From contig OZ023210.1 in assembly GCA_963995525.1 (NCBI GenBank), positions 63,788,639 to 63,852,638 of the forward strand: a stretch of DNA of 64,000 bases. The letters are read 5' to 3'. The notes beneath the pieces are model-generated. The model ran no database searches and was not told the DNA's origin. It saw nothing but the letters and a program-made list of their open reading frames with translations. This document shows positions 45,221-57,464 of this stretch, piece by piece (positions within the stretch are counted from its first letter, which is position 1; each line of letters opens with the position of its first letter). Origin of the DNA: Escarpia spicata (Eukaryota > Annelida > Polychaeta > Sabellida > Siboglinidae). The position numbers and the translations under genes are program-made.

Positions 45221-45399
45221 ACTTATACCAAAGCTGTTTTCCAAATTTTCCTGATAATTTCCTATATTTCCTGAATTTTACCTATCACCTGTTTATTTTT
45301 CTGAATTTCCTGAATTGTACCTGTGTATTTTGCTGATTTTGCTTAATTCTACCTGTCTATCGTTCTTTAACCCCTGGGAGGATTGTTGATGCACGAACA

Positions 45400-45950
45400 C
45401 CATTCTAACTGGTGAATATGTCGCTTCGCGCCCGTTCTATACGACGGCGTTTCGACATACTGACCGTCAACGCTCCGACCGGTTGTTTTATAACCCGGCG
45501 TCGCGTCACCTGCCGCCGCCCCGGTGTTTTCAGCAGACCGTCCAGGAGGTCGGCACCCGCTTCTGTCGCGCGTCGTTTGACCGCCTGTTTCAGATTCTGA
45601 CCGGGTGCGACGTCTTCTGGCACCCGCATGCCCGTGTTCAGAGCATTTTTCCCAGAGCCAACGCCCCTCTGTTTATTAGAGACATAGCGCTTCGAAACAG
45701 GATCCCGAGCCGATTTCCCAACCCGTGACCTAGCTGTACTCCAATGCCAACGAATACTTGTAGGTTGCCGCGTACCTGCCGAGTGTAGTAGTCCTCATAA
45801 ATGTGGCTGCCGGCTCTCGTCATCAAACAGATTCAGTTTACAGCGTCTGAGGTTAAGCGTCACTACGAGTTTCCCCTGCTCGAATGGCACTGGTCGACCG
45901 AGGGCGTCCCTGATATCGATCTCGATCGTGCACAACTCTTTTAGCAACAC
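45400..45950 (+). other. CpG-rich coding-like sequence, frames broken
   Basis: An 81-codon stretch (45483-45728; ..FDRLFQILTGCDVFWHPHAR..) and neighbouring short frames have coding-like composition (Arg, Pro, Phe), unlike the AT-rich surroundings, but contain stops and shifts. Together with 44251-44640 it looks like parts of one decayed or imported gene set. No family recognised; a viral or large-DNA-transposon origin is a guess only. Confidence 0.3.
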
Positions 45951-46012
45951 ACGATGGCCGACGGTGGTTCTTTAGAAGCTGGTAGCATGTGTTGACCCTC
46001 TGTGCACAGACC

Positions 46013-48260
46013 TAGGTAGGTAGGTAGGTAGGTTTATTTCGGAATTGTATCAAACAGAAGATACATGAAACACAAAGCGTATACAAACTTTACAATTCCT
46101 GGTTGGCACCAGAGCCAAAGCTGTTACCAGTAGATATACAATGTTATTACAGAAAACAATTTAACTTGAATCACTGGTCGCGTAGCATTGTTGTAGATAC
46201 AACGTGCAATTTATAACTACAAGCAGACAGTTAATACACTACCATAAACAATAAGTAACAGTAGTGACGTGGTTGGTAGACCCAAAAATGAACAATATGT
46301 TTTCTTTTCACATATATACAACACTAGTGCTAGATTGCAGAAGAACAATCCAGTAATAACAATGTAATATGTAGTAGTATTTTCATAAACCATTTAAGAC
46401 TAATCAAATAATAAAAACACAAAAGTGATAACACATTTAATACGGTGTAGTATCTTCGTAGACATAGTGTTTTAATTAAGACACATGACTTTAGAGAAGA
46501 TACAAAGCTGGTAATATTAGGTTTAGTTTGAATATCAGGCGAAATATTATTCCATGCTATCGACATAATAAACTATTTGGTGATCGTAGGGTAGAACAGC
46601 TGATTGGACGAATAAGTCTAAGTTGCCTTGTGTCATCATTGTGAATATCACAGGTTAGAGTAAACATATTAGATAACGACACTGGCAGATTGTTATGACA
46701 ATAATTATACATAAATTTCGCAATATCTATTTCATAAATATCTTTAAATTTTAGCACATTTAACCGTGTGAACAGGAGATGAGTGAGCTCATGGAAACCA
46801 GTTCGAAGAATAGGTGCCTACTACGAACAATTTTTTTGCACCGAATGTGATATTTTGTGGAAGCGAAACACTGTTGCTACAAGTTACACATTGTGTTATA
46901 TTTGTAAGATGGCTCCTGAACCAATTAAGAGGGGTCCCCTTATTCCATAGTCCACTTATGTAATAAAATCTGCTGGTCTATGGTATCGAACGCCTTACTT
47001 GAATCAAGAAGTACGCTGATGACTGAGTCTTTTTTTTCTAACGCATTTAAAACGTCAGAAACTAATGTAGATGCCGCATTAATTCTGGAATGTTTCGATC
47101 GGAAACCATACTGGTTATTAGTTAAGATGTTATTTATTTAAAAAGTGTAGGTCCTTTTATATACAATCCTTCCTAATATCTTTGAAAAAACGGAAAATTA
47201 AGATATAGGTCTATAGTGGCAACATTTATTTTTAGCTTTTGATTTATAGACTGGTATAATTTTAGCAATTTTTAATTGGTCTGGTACAATTCCCTCACTT
47301 AAAGACTTGTTTATCAGAATAGCTATTGGTAGAAACACTCCTTCACCAATTTGTTTTAGAAAGTACGGACTTAAATTGCCAGACCCACAACTTTTCTTGG
47401 GTTGAAGAGACTTTATTATTTGGCTGACTTCACTTGCATCAGTGGGATTCATAAACATAATATTCATACTGTTACCATGGCTTTTGTTTAGGTAAGCGGT
47501 AAAACTGGTTTGGTGTTTAGGGATTGCTTTAGCGTAACTCGGTCCAATGTTTGTAAAGAAATTACAAAATGTATTCGAAATTTGATCAGAGTCATTAATT
47601 AAGTCAGTGTTGAGCATGAAATGTGTAGGGATACTTGATTTATCATTTTGTTTCCCGATTATTGTTCGAAGTATCTGCCAAGTCTTTTTATAATAATTCT
47701 TGAATTTGTGTAATAGGTTAGAATAATAAGTTATTTTATCAATATGGTTTAGTTTATTATAAAGAGGTATGTACTCAGTACAACGAACGTAAGTGGAATG
47801 TGACTTTGACTTACCAATACATTTTCGATAAAGTTTACTGGCTGTTGTAGAAGATTTCATTAGACCTTTTGTCATCCATTCATTCCTGATTACATATTTT
47901 GATTTCATCTTAATAATTTATCTGGGGCAAAGGAATCAACAACATTATTGAGTTGTGTCATATTTATAACTAACCGATGTAAGTGAGTCCAATCAACTTC
48001 TTTAAGAGGGGAAGTTATATGATGGATGGATACTTCGGAAAGAGACTTAGGCCCTATTTTTGAAGATAAGCGGCTCGTGTAATGGTTTGTGTGATTTCCG
48101 TTTACCAATTAAACAAAGTATAGGCAAGTGATCCGATATGTCGTTATAAAGTATGCCAGAATGGACAATTGAATTGGTATGTCTTCCATAAATATTATCA
48201 ATAAGGGTTGCCGCCAGAAGTGTAGGTTGACGAGCTACTGGCTTCGGTGTAGCCAATTTT
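46013..48260 (-). mobile_element. Second Jockey-group LINE, inactive
   Basis: Minus strand: endonuclease end (TLIDNIYGR..YNDISDHLPILCLI, about 48200-48110). Linker and reverse-transcriptase fingers at 47908-47198 (IIGKQNDKSS, FTNIGPSYAKAIP, SLQPKKSCGSGNLSPYFLKQ, LKIAKIIPVYKS). LLDSSKAFDTID at about 47005-46970. Then the palm core with the FADD box is missing or unreadable. The tail is at 46757-46330 (DIYEIDIAKFMYNYCHNNLP, SIAWNNISPDIQ). The 3' tail (CCTA)n at 46013-46033 is typical. Confidence 0.88.
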
Positions 48261-48940
48261 GTATGCCCGTATCACGTGATATCCCCACTTACCCGATGCT
48301 ATCCGCCAGATAGCATGACATACAACATAACATGACATACAACATAACAAAAAATACATTGACGGCGTAAAACGAATACTAGTAACGAAAACGGTGCGAT
48401 CATTTTCTCCGTGTGCACGAACAAAGTGAGAGGGCCCAAAAAGTCCGAAACTATAAACATCACTAAAAACGAAATTGCCTCGGTCTGAACCCCCACTCTC
48501 CCAAACGTTTGATATCGGACAGCGGCGTTCTGAGATGATCCCATAACAGTAGCGTTTTCAAAGTACCATCAAAACAATGCCGTAGTGTTTTAGCGAGGTA
48601 GTGCTTTGAAAGTCCGACAGCGGTTAGCACGACAGACTGCCCGGTGCTCTGTTGCTCCAACACAGCGCCCCACTCTGCCCTGGCTCGTATCAGCGGGTTT
48701 GACAATTGTTTAATGGCACTATTGAGCAAATGTACAGTATTACGCGAAATTTATTTAATTGGTTTAGGTAGGTTTTACTGAACGTGCACACTGGAGATTA
48801 TCAAGTAATTTGTAATTTAGTTAAACGTATGATGTAATAATTCGGAAACCACAAATGGCATCATGAATATTGATGATGCCTTGCTAGCTGGCCTATTGCA
48901 TGTGCACTGGCGCTAATGACTGTCTGTCCGATTGCCTGTC
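48261..48940. other. Intergenic, short direct repeat near 48.3 kb
   Basis: gacatacaacataaca is repeated at 48316 and 48333. An 88-codon minus-strand frame at 48729-48463 has no recognisable similarity. Nothing else is supported. Confidence 0.4.
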
Positions 48941-48969
48941 TCCTTTACTATTACTGTCCATTGGACTGC

Positions 48970-49245
48970 TCACTTCACTCCGTGGTAGACTTGTTCAATC
49001 GAACATCATCTCGACTTATCTGGGAACCGGTCAGCCACGCTGCAATTAATGCGCGACGACTATTCGTACGCACATATCCACCACTGTTTATAGCCGGGTC
49101 CTCATTCATAAAGCTGAGTGAACTGGAGCAACGCAGAATGAACGAACTTGCCTAAGGTTCAGCATAGCAGCATATGATTCGAACCGGGTTCTCTCGGTTG
49201 AGAGTTTGATGCGCTGGCCACTGTGCCGCTGTGCTCCACAAAGAC
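48970..49245 (-). mobile_element. tRNA-derived SINE
   Basis: The tRNA-like head is at the right end on the minus strand: A-box-like GGCACAGTGGCCAGCGC and B box GGTTCGAATC (49185-49176). The body (..ccaccactgt.tatagcc.ggt.ctcat..agctgagtgaact..gaatgaactt.gcc.aaggttc) and the 3' part near 48980 match the copy at 63.5 kb. Confidence 0.82.
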
Positions 49246-50529
49246 GCGGCACTTCCTTGTGGTTAAATAGACTCTACGTATAAAAACGTTAATTAATTGT
49301 CCAAACAATGAAAAAAAAAGGGTTTTGTTTACGATGAACAATTAGGTTGGTAAAAATATGTGTGATAAACGGAACACTTATATGATTAAGACGCACGGTT
49401 AAAAACAACCTTGCATATTTTAAAGAAATAGTATTGTCACCGTCTTGTCGTACATAAAGCGATTAATGGTGCTAGCGTATATTCGTCGTTCTAAATTTGG
49501 TAATATTTAGGCTTATACATAGTATTTCACTCTAAAACAAATTCTAACAATTTGCCCTGGGTTGCGTTGATATGAACCAATGAACTGCACTGAAAGAAAA
49601 TTAATATTGGGTGGGCTGAGTGGGAGCTTCAGTGCCACTCCTGATGACGGGGTGGGGGAGATGCTTTATGTTGAATACATCACCGATGTTCACAATTTGT
49701 GAAGCTCATCGTGCAGAAACCTCTATATGCATTATTGCACCCCACTTGGGGCTTGCAAAAAAACACCTTGAGGCTCTTCAAAACATCAATTTGGACCCGC
49801 TTGCGGCTCGCCAAAACACACATTCAGATTCTCCAAAAACCTCGATTTGCACCCCCCCCCCCCCATTGAGGCTTACAAAAACACCTTCACGTTCACCAAA
49901 AACATCAAATTGCACCCAAAAATGCACTCATTCGCTGCCAAAAATGTTAAAAGGCGACAGTCTGTTCATAGTTTATCATTTGTTAATTAATATGTTCTTA
50001 AAATTATAATAACTGCACAGTGTTGAGGTAGTTAACTCATATTTAAGCTCAGTTTCATAAATTCAACTTTGTTTATTTGCAGGAACATTGGAAATAGCTG
50101 AGCTGATGGAAAGAGGAAATTGAAGAGCTCTACTTAACACTGCCATTAATTGGACAATGGGTCACCTGACATAAGATGATGTCTGACTTTGTTCTGCCCC
50201 ATTCTGTTGTGGGAAGTTGTACCTCACTTCGAGTTTCAAATGGATGTGTGCATCTGATAGCTTTGTGTATCAAAATGCATAGCAGTGCTATTAATAGGAC
50301 AATATGTTAACTGACACAGTAGTGAAGAAGATGTCTGACTTTGTTCTGCCACATTAATTCCGTGTGGCTTCTGCTGGGAATATGTGCATCACTACGTTTC
50401 AAATGGATTTGTGCAATCGATCAATTTGTGCATCCAAATGCACATCCAAATGCACATCATCCCGTCATTATGTTGAAAAGTAGTACATAATAAAATGTAT
50501 GCTTTCTTATGCCCATCATGTTTGGATTG
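49246..50529. other. Intergenic, diverged repeats, no gene
   Basis: 49710-49940 holds about six diverged units of ccccattgaggcttacaaaa plus acacctt.., including a C11 run at 49851-49863. 50110-50420 holds two diverged copies (about 180 bp apart) of acactgccattaattggaca then atgtctgactttgttctgcc. No coding signal. Confidence 0.5.
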
Positions 50530-53500
50530 TGTTCTACAGCATATTCTTCAAAATTTATTGAAACAAGTTTGTGTTAAGTGAATTATACTGGGAGTAGTGT
50601 ATAAAAAGGTGTCAAAGTTGCTTTTATAATAATTTTGAAAATTCATAAAATATAAGAAGAATAAAAAAGATAAGGAAAAGCCAATAAAAAGTACATATCC
50701 ACCTAGAACAACAGATGGGAAAATGAACGTAAACAAACATAATCTTAATGAGATAGGCAGCATTCAGTGTTTTTACACCAATGCTGACCAATTAAGAAAC
50801 AAACAAAATGAATTTGAACAAAGAATCAAAGAACTAAAACCCCACATAATAGCAATTAATGAAGTAAAACCCCAAAACCCCAAATGTTCTGTAACAACAC
50901 CAGAATTTTCCTTAGAAGGTTACATGTTATTCTCAAAAAATATAGAAAATACCGAAGGAAGAGGTATTATAATATATGTGCTAAATTCCCTGCATGCAGA
51001 GTACATAAACCTAGCCACAACTTTCAAAGAATGCTTATTTATAGAAATCAAATTCAAGAATAAAAATAAACTTCTTTTTGGATGCATATACAGAAGCGAT
51101 GGGGGATCTGAAGAAAATAATGTAGAACTTCTAAATATGATCAGATCAATATCACAACAACAATACTCTCACATCGTAATTACTGGAGATTTCAACCTCC
51201 CTGAAATAAATTGGAATCATTGGACGACCAAATCAAATAACCCCAACAATTTAAATTTCAAATTTGTGGAATGCCTTAGAGACACCTACATGGTTCAACA
51301 CGTGTCAAACCCCACCAGAGGACGAGGCACAACTAACACAAACCTGTTAGATCTGATTCTATCTAATGACGAAGATAATGTAGGAGAATTAGAGTACCTT
51401 AGCCATCTGGGCAAAAGTGACCATTGTGTACTCAAATTCAGTATAGTGTGCAACTTTATAACAAGTAATTACACTAAAAAAAGGAAGCTGTATAATGTCG
51501 CAAACTATGATGCAATGAGAATAGAATGTTCAAATATTAACTGGGAAGACAAATTTAAAGACTGTAAGGATAATGTTAACGGTCAATGGGAAATCTTCAA
51601 AACAGTACTAAACTCATTAGAAGATAAGTATGTACCTCAAAAAATAGTTCCAAATAATAGAAAGGGGAACTTCCCCCTGGATGCTAATACAAGGAAACTA
51701 ATTAGACGTAAAAACAGATTATGGACACATGGAAACAAGGGATGGAACAAAATATCTAGAGTATTGTAAAAGCAGAAATAAAATCCGAGCTCTAACCAGA
51801 AAGCTCCGAAAGGAATTTGAACGAAATCTAGCATCCCAGACCAAGAAAAACCCCAAAGTCTTTTGGAAATATTATAAATCAAAAACTACAATCAAACAAG
51901 GAATTGGGGAACTGAACATAGACCCCACCAACCTAAAATCTCAAACAACAAATGAAGATGAAGAAAAAGCAAATATCCTTGCTGACTATTTCTCCAGTGT
52001 ATTCACAAAAGAACAGTCAGGGCCTATACCAACCATACCTAAAGTAAACAATAAACATGCGATGGACAAATTAAAACTAACTGAAAATATAATACTACTG
52101 ACGTTAAAACAACTTAATATAAGCAAATCGCCTGGCCCAGATGGACTAGGCACCAGGCTACTAAATGAGTTGTCAGCAAGTATTTGTCAACCCTTAAAAC
52201 AAATTTTTGAAATGTCAATTAAAACTTCCTGCATTCCCAATGACTGGAAAGAGGCTCAAATATCAGCAATTTATAAAAATGGAAACAAGAAACTAGCTAG
52301 TAACTACCGCCCAATAAGTTTAACAAGCATAGTATGTAAATGTATGGAAAAAATTATTAGAAATCACATTACAAACTACATGAAAGTAAATAATCTATTT
52401 AGTCAAAAACAATATGGATTTATATCTGGCCGATCAACAGTTCTACAACTAATCAAAATAATAGATGACTGGACTAAAGAAATGGATAAGGGCAACCATA
52501 CTGATGTTATATATATGGATTTCAAAAAAGCCTTTGACACCGTGCCACACAAAAGATTAATTAGCAAATTAAAAAGCTTCAACATTTCAGAAGAACTGAT
52601 TAACTGGATAGAATCATTCATCACAGATAGAAAACAAAAAGTTTCAGTAAATGGAGATGAGTCTAGCTGGAAAGAGATAATATCAGGGATACCCCAGGGT
52701 TCCGTTCTAGGACCCCTACTTTTTGTTCTATATGTTAATGACCTCCCAGATCTAACAAATTCAAATACATTTCTATTTGCTGATGACATAAAGATATTTA
52801 GAACAATAACACATATAGATGATCAGGATGTACTTCAACATGATTTAAGCATACTAGAACAATGGAGCGACAAGTGGTTGTTAAAATTCCATCCTGATAA
52901 ATGTGTACACATGGAAATTGGGAAAAATAATATTGGTGAAAGTAAATATTTTATGGCAACAAATAATGTCAAACATGCTCTTGTCACCACAGACAAACAA
53001 CAAGATTTAGGAGTAATTATTGACTAAAAACTTTCTTTTGATGATCACATCAACCAAGTGGTTAATAAAGCAACCAGAATGACAAAAGTAATCAGGAGAA
53101 CTTTTCAATTCTTAGATACATACACTTTATTGCCACTATACAAGACTATGGTTAGATCCCACCTAGATTAGCAATATGGTATCCATTTAAGACGAAACAT
53201 AAAATAGCCATAGAAAATGTCCAGAGAAGAGCCACAAAAGAACTACCTGGTATGAGGGACTTATCATATACTGAAAGACTAAAATTACTTAAGTTACCCA
53301 CATTAACATATCGTAGGTTAAGAGGAGACATGATTGAAGTGTATAAAATAATGCATTACATATACGACAACAAATCTGCACCAAACCTTCCTAAGTGGGA
53401 GGATGTGGCATCACGATCCAGTAACAGAGGACACTCCCTTAAACTGTTCAACCAAAGAGCAAAACTAAACATAAGAAAAAATGCATTCCCACTTAGAGTG

Positions 53501-53762
53501 GTTGAACCATGGAACAGTTTACCTGATTCAGTAATACAAGCAAAATCAATAAATTCATTTAAAAACCGCCTTGATAAATTCTGGTCAACCCAGGAGATAT
53601 TATACGACTATGAAGCCCCACTAACATTAAACACTGGAACCGGAAAACACAAACTCTTAATACTAGACCCCGAAGAAGAAGATCTGATCATTGAGGAACC
53701 GAGAGGATCCTGCGATCAGAACAGTCCTAAGGTATCCTAAGGTAAGGTAAGGTAAGGTATGA
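50530..53762 (+). mobile_element. Young CR1/L2-like LINE with few lesions
   Basis: A single ORF2 starts at a true ATG (50723). Endonuclease: IQCFYTNADQLRNKQNEFEQ, INEVKP, GCIYRSDGG, ITGDFNLPEINW, LLDLILS, GKSDHCV. Reverse transcriptase: KSPGPDGLGTRLL, YMDFKKAFDTVPHKRL, GIPQGSVLGPLLFVLYVNDL, LFADDIKIF. Breaks: 1-nt frameshift near 51730-51770, TAA at 53025, 1-nt deletion near 53170. C-terminus at 53252-53740. The 3' tail is (AAGGT)n at 53738-53760. No ORF1 is seen, so it is 5'-truncated or begins near 50530. Confidence 0.9.
50723..53740 (+). pseudogene. LINE ORF2 (endonuclease-reverse transcriptase), three breaks
   Basis: Frames 50723-51769, 51729-53027 and 53252-53740 are consecutive parts of one protein of about 1000 residues. 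The FADD catalytic box and all endonuclease blocks are intact; only three point lesions stop a full product, so insertion was recent. It differs from the 34.4-kb CR1 throughout (different linker and tail), so it is another family rather than another copy. Confidence 0.9.
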
Positions 53763-55600
53763 CGCCATTGAGACATTCAACAATACCCATACGTGTTCCA
53801 AACACACCACCCTCTCTTTATTTAATCTTCAGTAGAATATTCTACTTCCTCGTAGTTCTTTAGTTCGGCATCTCTGCTCTTGGTCGTGGTTATCGTAAGC
53901 GCTGTTCCTTTTGGTGGCCTCGAGTTGTCGTCCGCATCATGAGGCGATGTACCTTTTGTGAGGACAAGGCTTCGGTCGTCGCGACGATGCGTTTACAACC
54001 TCGGCCAGATAACACTAATGTGGAAAGCATGGCTGACAGCGGCATAGATCGGCCAATGACACCAAACAGCGTTCCAAGTTCGACACCGTCGATATCGATA
54101 ACGGAATCACTGAACTCCATTGATTAAAACGCACAATTTCGCCCTGGTTTTTACGTCGTTCTTGCATAGCTACGAAACCATTGACGTCAATGGAACAGGC
54201 TTTGGGGTATACCGCCCGGAGCCAGACTGCGCGTAGGGTGAATGTTTTGGTACAGTCTACGAGAGGGCGGTTAGGTCAGACCTATTGCTACTCGGTCCGT
54301 GTCTGCTACAGAACATCAGAATAAACAACCACACTCGTATGTGGGTAACAATAAACGTGGATTTTTTTTTTAACAAACACAACGCCACACAATATACACA
54401 CATTCAAGGCAAGTGTCACTCAATTTTGTATTGAATAGCATCGTCCATGCAGCTTAAGGTTGGAAGGCACAGGTGGCATATAATTAGAGTGACACGTGAA
54501 TGTATTTTAATACACTGGTAGTACAAGAGCCACCATTTGTATTTAAAGCATGTTGTCTGAATCACACTACTACCGGGAGATGATAGCGGATTAGACAGTG
54601 TTAGTTCATATAAACATTAACATTGCAAATGTGCAAAGCATGAGTGCAATACGCGCTTCAACAGTCCCAGCTAAGCGGTGATTCACCATATCATTTCGTA
54701 ACTTGTAAACACCCAACTGGCAACAGCCGTTGTAGAAGCATCTGTCATTCGCACTAGCGACCTCTGCAGGTCATATCACGTCTTGTAGCGTCGACCCAAA
54801 GAACCCGTCCGCAGTGCGCACTGCTTCGTCGGTCTCGAGGTGTTGTCGGCAGCAGTAGCTGTATAGAGAGTTAGCTAGAGGTTGTAGCTAAGTAGGTCAT
54901 CGACATCGGACGAAGTAATTGTAAACAGACTTGTCAAAAGACAAACTTCACAAAGTTTCGAACGTTGTAAGCATGGTTGTCTGGTTTATGCGGATCGAGT
55001 TTAGGACGTTATAGCTACTTACGATATCACCCCTCTGGACAAAACCCACACTTTTTTAGATGGACAGTTGTTCGCGAGATGACCATAATATCATATATAA
55101 TGACAGCTCTAGATTATGTCATTCATTTTATGTGGAACAATGATTTGTATTACTCTGAGTCTGACACATAACAATATAGCTACTGTATAATCAAAATAAA
55201 CTAAAATAAACATTAAAACAACATGCAGAACAAATGAATAATTATGGTAATGGGTTATAGCCTGAACTGAAAGGTTATGTCCTAGACCTAGGGGTTTAGT
55301 ATAAGGCAATGCCTGCACAAATACATACAACTGATGAGTTCTACACATCGGATTATCACGTCATATCACTAAGTTTGATATAATTTACTAAAAACACTGA
55401 ATTAATAAATTTAAAACAAACTTTATTATAACACTGTATAACACTACCCCCTTTAACTTTCTATTACTGTCTGCATCACTTGCACTGATCACAGTAACAA
55501 AGTGTATACTGGCCCTTGTCATAACATTTCTGGTAATTTCAGTTTGTCATATATAGGGTTTTCCAATTCAAGGCCATCCTTTTAGGCAGATCCTTTTAAC
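53763..55600. other. Intergenic, no supported gene
   Basis: A 62-codon Ser/Thr/Pro-rich plus-strand frame at 53939-54127 (..MADSGIDRPMTPNSVPSSTP..) begins with ATG in a moderately CpG-rich stretch but has no recognised relative. The rest is AT-rich without coding signal. Confidence 0.4.
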
Positions 55601-56214
55601 ATGTATAGTAATATGCATACCTCATTCATCTGGTGGTTGTGCTCTTCATTCATATTCGCAACGACAAGCTTGGTGGCGTCTTTCGACAGCCGTATCCGGA
55701 AACCAGCCGGACACTGTTGTTGCGTAGTACTGGAAATAACAAGTGAATATCTTAAGAAATGTGTCATGTGAACTGGATAAAACATAAAACACATTAATTT
55801 AAATGAGGTTTGTCTTTAAAACATATTTTGATAAGATAGATACCGATACCCAGCCATTATTCAAGGCTCGATTATTCAACCATGCTATTTGTACAGCGTA
55901 ACAAACTAGTTTGAAAAAATTGTTGGGGTTAACTATAACCAAATAATCGATACATTGTCATTACCAATAAGTCCCTTTCCATGAGATTTGAAGTTTTTGT
56001 CACCGTGGGCGTGGATGCAGCAGTACACAAGTTCGGCAAAAATCAGATCTTTGTTTGCTGTTTCAGCTAAATTTGGACAGCGTTTCCTGTGCGATTCTAT
56101 GGATCTAGAACTACGTTTATACATGTTTACTAACTGGGACTGCTCATAATTAGCGATCGCAGCTTCTAAATCCGAGAATTTGGAAAATATCGCGCCGACT
56201 TTTAACTCCGCCAT
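55600..56214 (-). CDS. ZSWIM3-like protein, N-terminal part (two exon-like pieces)
   Basis: Piece 1 starts at a true ATG (56214) and reads MAELKVGAIFSKFSDLEAAI.., RSSRSIESHRKRCPN, LVYCCIHAHGDKNFKSHGKG to a gt donor near 55965 or 55955. Piece 2 (55729-55622; acceptor ttccag, donor gtatgc) reads TQQQCPAGFRIRLSKDATKL then VVANMNEEHNHQMNE. The order (VGxxFxxFxxLExxIxxYE, RSIExxxKR, CxHxG, CPAGFxIRLS, EHNHxM) is that of the N-terminal domain of ZSWIM3/ZSWIM1-type proteins, which derive from MULE-like transposases. The pieces do not join in frame with the simplest sites, and no later exon is visible to the left, so it may be a partial gene or pseudogene. Confidence 0.65.
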
Positions 56215-56827
56215 CTCATTCGTACTGTTATTTTTCGAAAGGAGCGGAATATGCGCGCGCAGAATATATTTACATTTTATTGCAGGAAGTCGTCATTCGA
56301 AAACCGATGCGCGCGCATCCTCACGTACGTTTAGGCCACAATTCTAAAGATACGGCTCACGTACGCGTAGACACTTCGTTAGTATAACCATAGGGGTCTT
56401 ATATGTGAGATGTTACCAGTGGGTATGTATGTGCCCTATGACTATGTCCATAAAAATCATAAGGACATAGCATTTTTAATCACATTTTTTGTGGGACATA
56501 TTTATTACAAATTCATCAAGCAAGTTTCAGAACACAGTTTTACTGGGTTGAATCATTACAAATTCATCAAGCAAGTTTCATAACACAGTGTTACTGGGAT
56601 GAATCATTGCAAATGTTGGTAACTGTGTAGACCTGGTAACACAATGTGAATCACAACATGGTGCACAGACAATGGTTATAAGCCAAACACCCATGTGAAT
56701 ACTTCCCCTGCAGGCAGATGAGAATATGGCTTCAGCAAATACCTGCCCATTGATAAACAAGTTATCTAGTCCATTTTGTTGATCACTTTACTTATGACAT
56801 GCTAATCAATAGCACAGCTTCACATCT

Positions 56828-57464
56828 ACAGACCAATTATCTTTACAGGGCAACTTCCCATTGAGCCGAGAAACTGCTGCACTACGACATTGATTTGGCC
56901 AGTGCAGTTTCGGCAACGTGCGAAACGATGACGAAGTGAAGACTCTGCCACCAAGAAGTACCTCTCATTGGAAGGGCAGCAATCTTTCCTCAAGGGAGTC
57001 TTGTTTGTAACACCCTCCTCTGTGTCAGTGTACTGGTCGACATGGTCATCGCTGTCACTATTGCTGCTGTCACGACTAGTCGACTCATTGTCAGAGCAAA
57101 CATACTCTGGATCTACAGCAGATGTCACTTCCTCCCCGTTTGAGTCACTCGAGTCACTAATCGGACCAGTCAACAAACTGCACTGCACACTCATTGACCT
57201 CACTGCTGATGTCACCTGCACAGCAACCTGCTCTGATGCACAGACTGCTTGCACTCTTCTCGTGCGAGTTGATGGCCTGATGTCAACCTGAAAGCATTTG
57301 CTGCTCCTTTTTGGAGTGGAAGCTGTGACTGACTCAGGTGTGGAATCCTCTGTATCACAGGAATCCGTACGAGAGCTGTCATATTCAGTTGCTGTATCTT
57401 CAGATGACGCATTCTTGGTCGACGGTGGACTATCTCGAGCTGCTGCCAGAATGTCAGCATCTAA
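56828..57464 (-). CDS. THAP-domain protein, exon 2
   Basis: From acceptor atttcag the frame reads LDADILAAARDSPPSTKNAS.., a Ser/Asp/Thr-rich acidic middle, KCFQVDIRP and QVTSAVRSMSVQCSLL (the CxQVDxR and xMSVQC type blocks seen after THAP domains in many invertebrate proteins). It ends in ERYFLVAESSLRHRFARCRN then CTGQINVVVQQFLGSMGS. A stop follows at 56826 unless a donor near 56865 is used. The next conserved block is not clearly found. Same gene as the THAP exon at 59.8-60.35 kb by order, strand and family architecture (inference). Confidence 0.65.

Noticed and set aside
44619..45254. 211-aa ORF with VTTSVDTAD repeats as a real structural protein
   Set aside because: All three plus frames and two minus frames are open across the array, so openness is no evidence. 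Kept only as part of an unexplained island.
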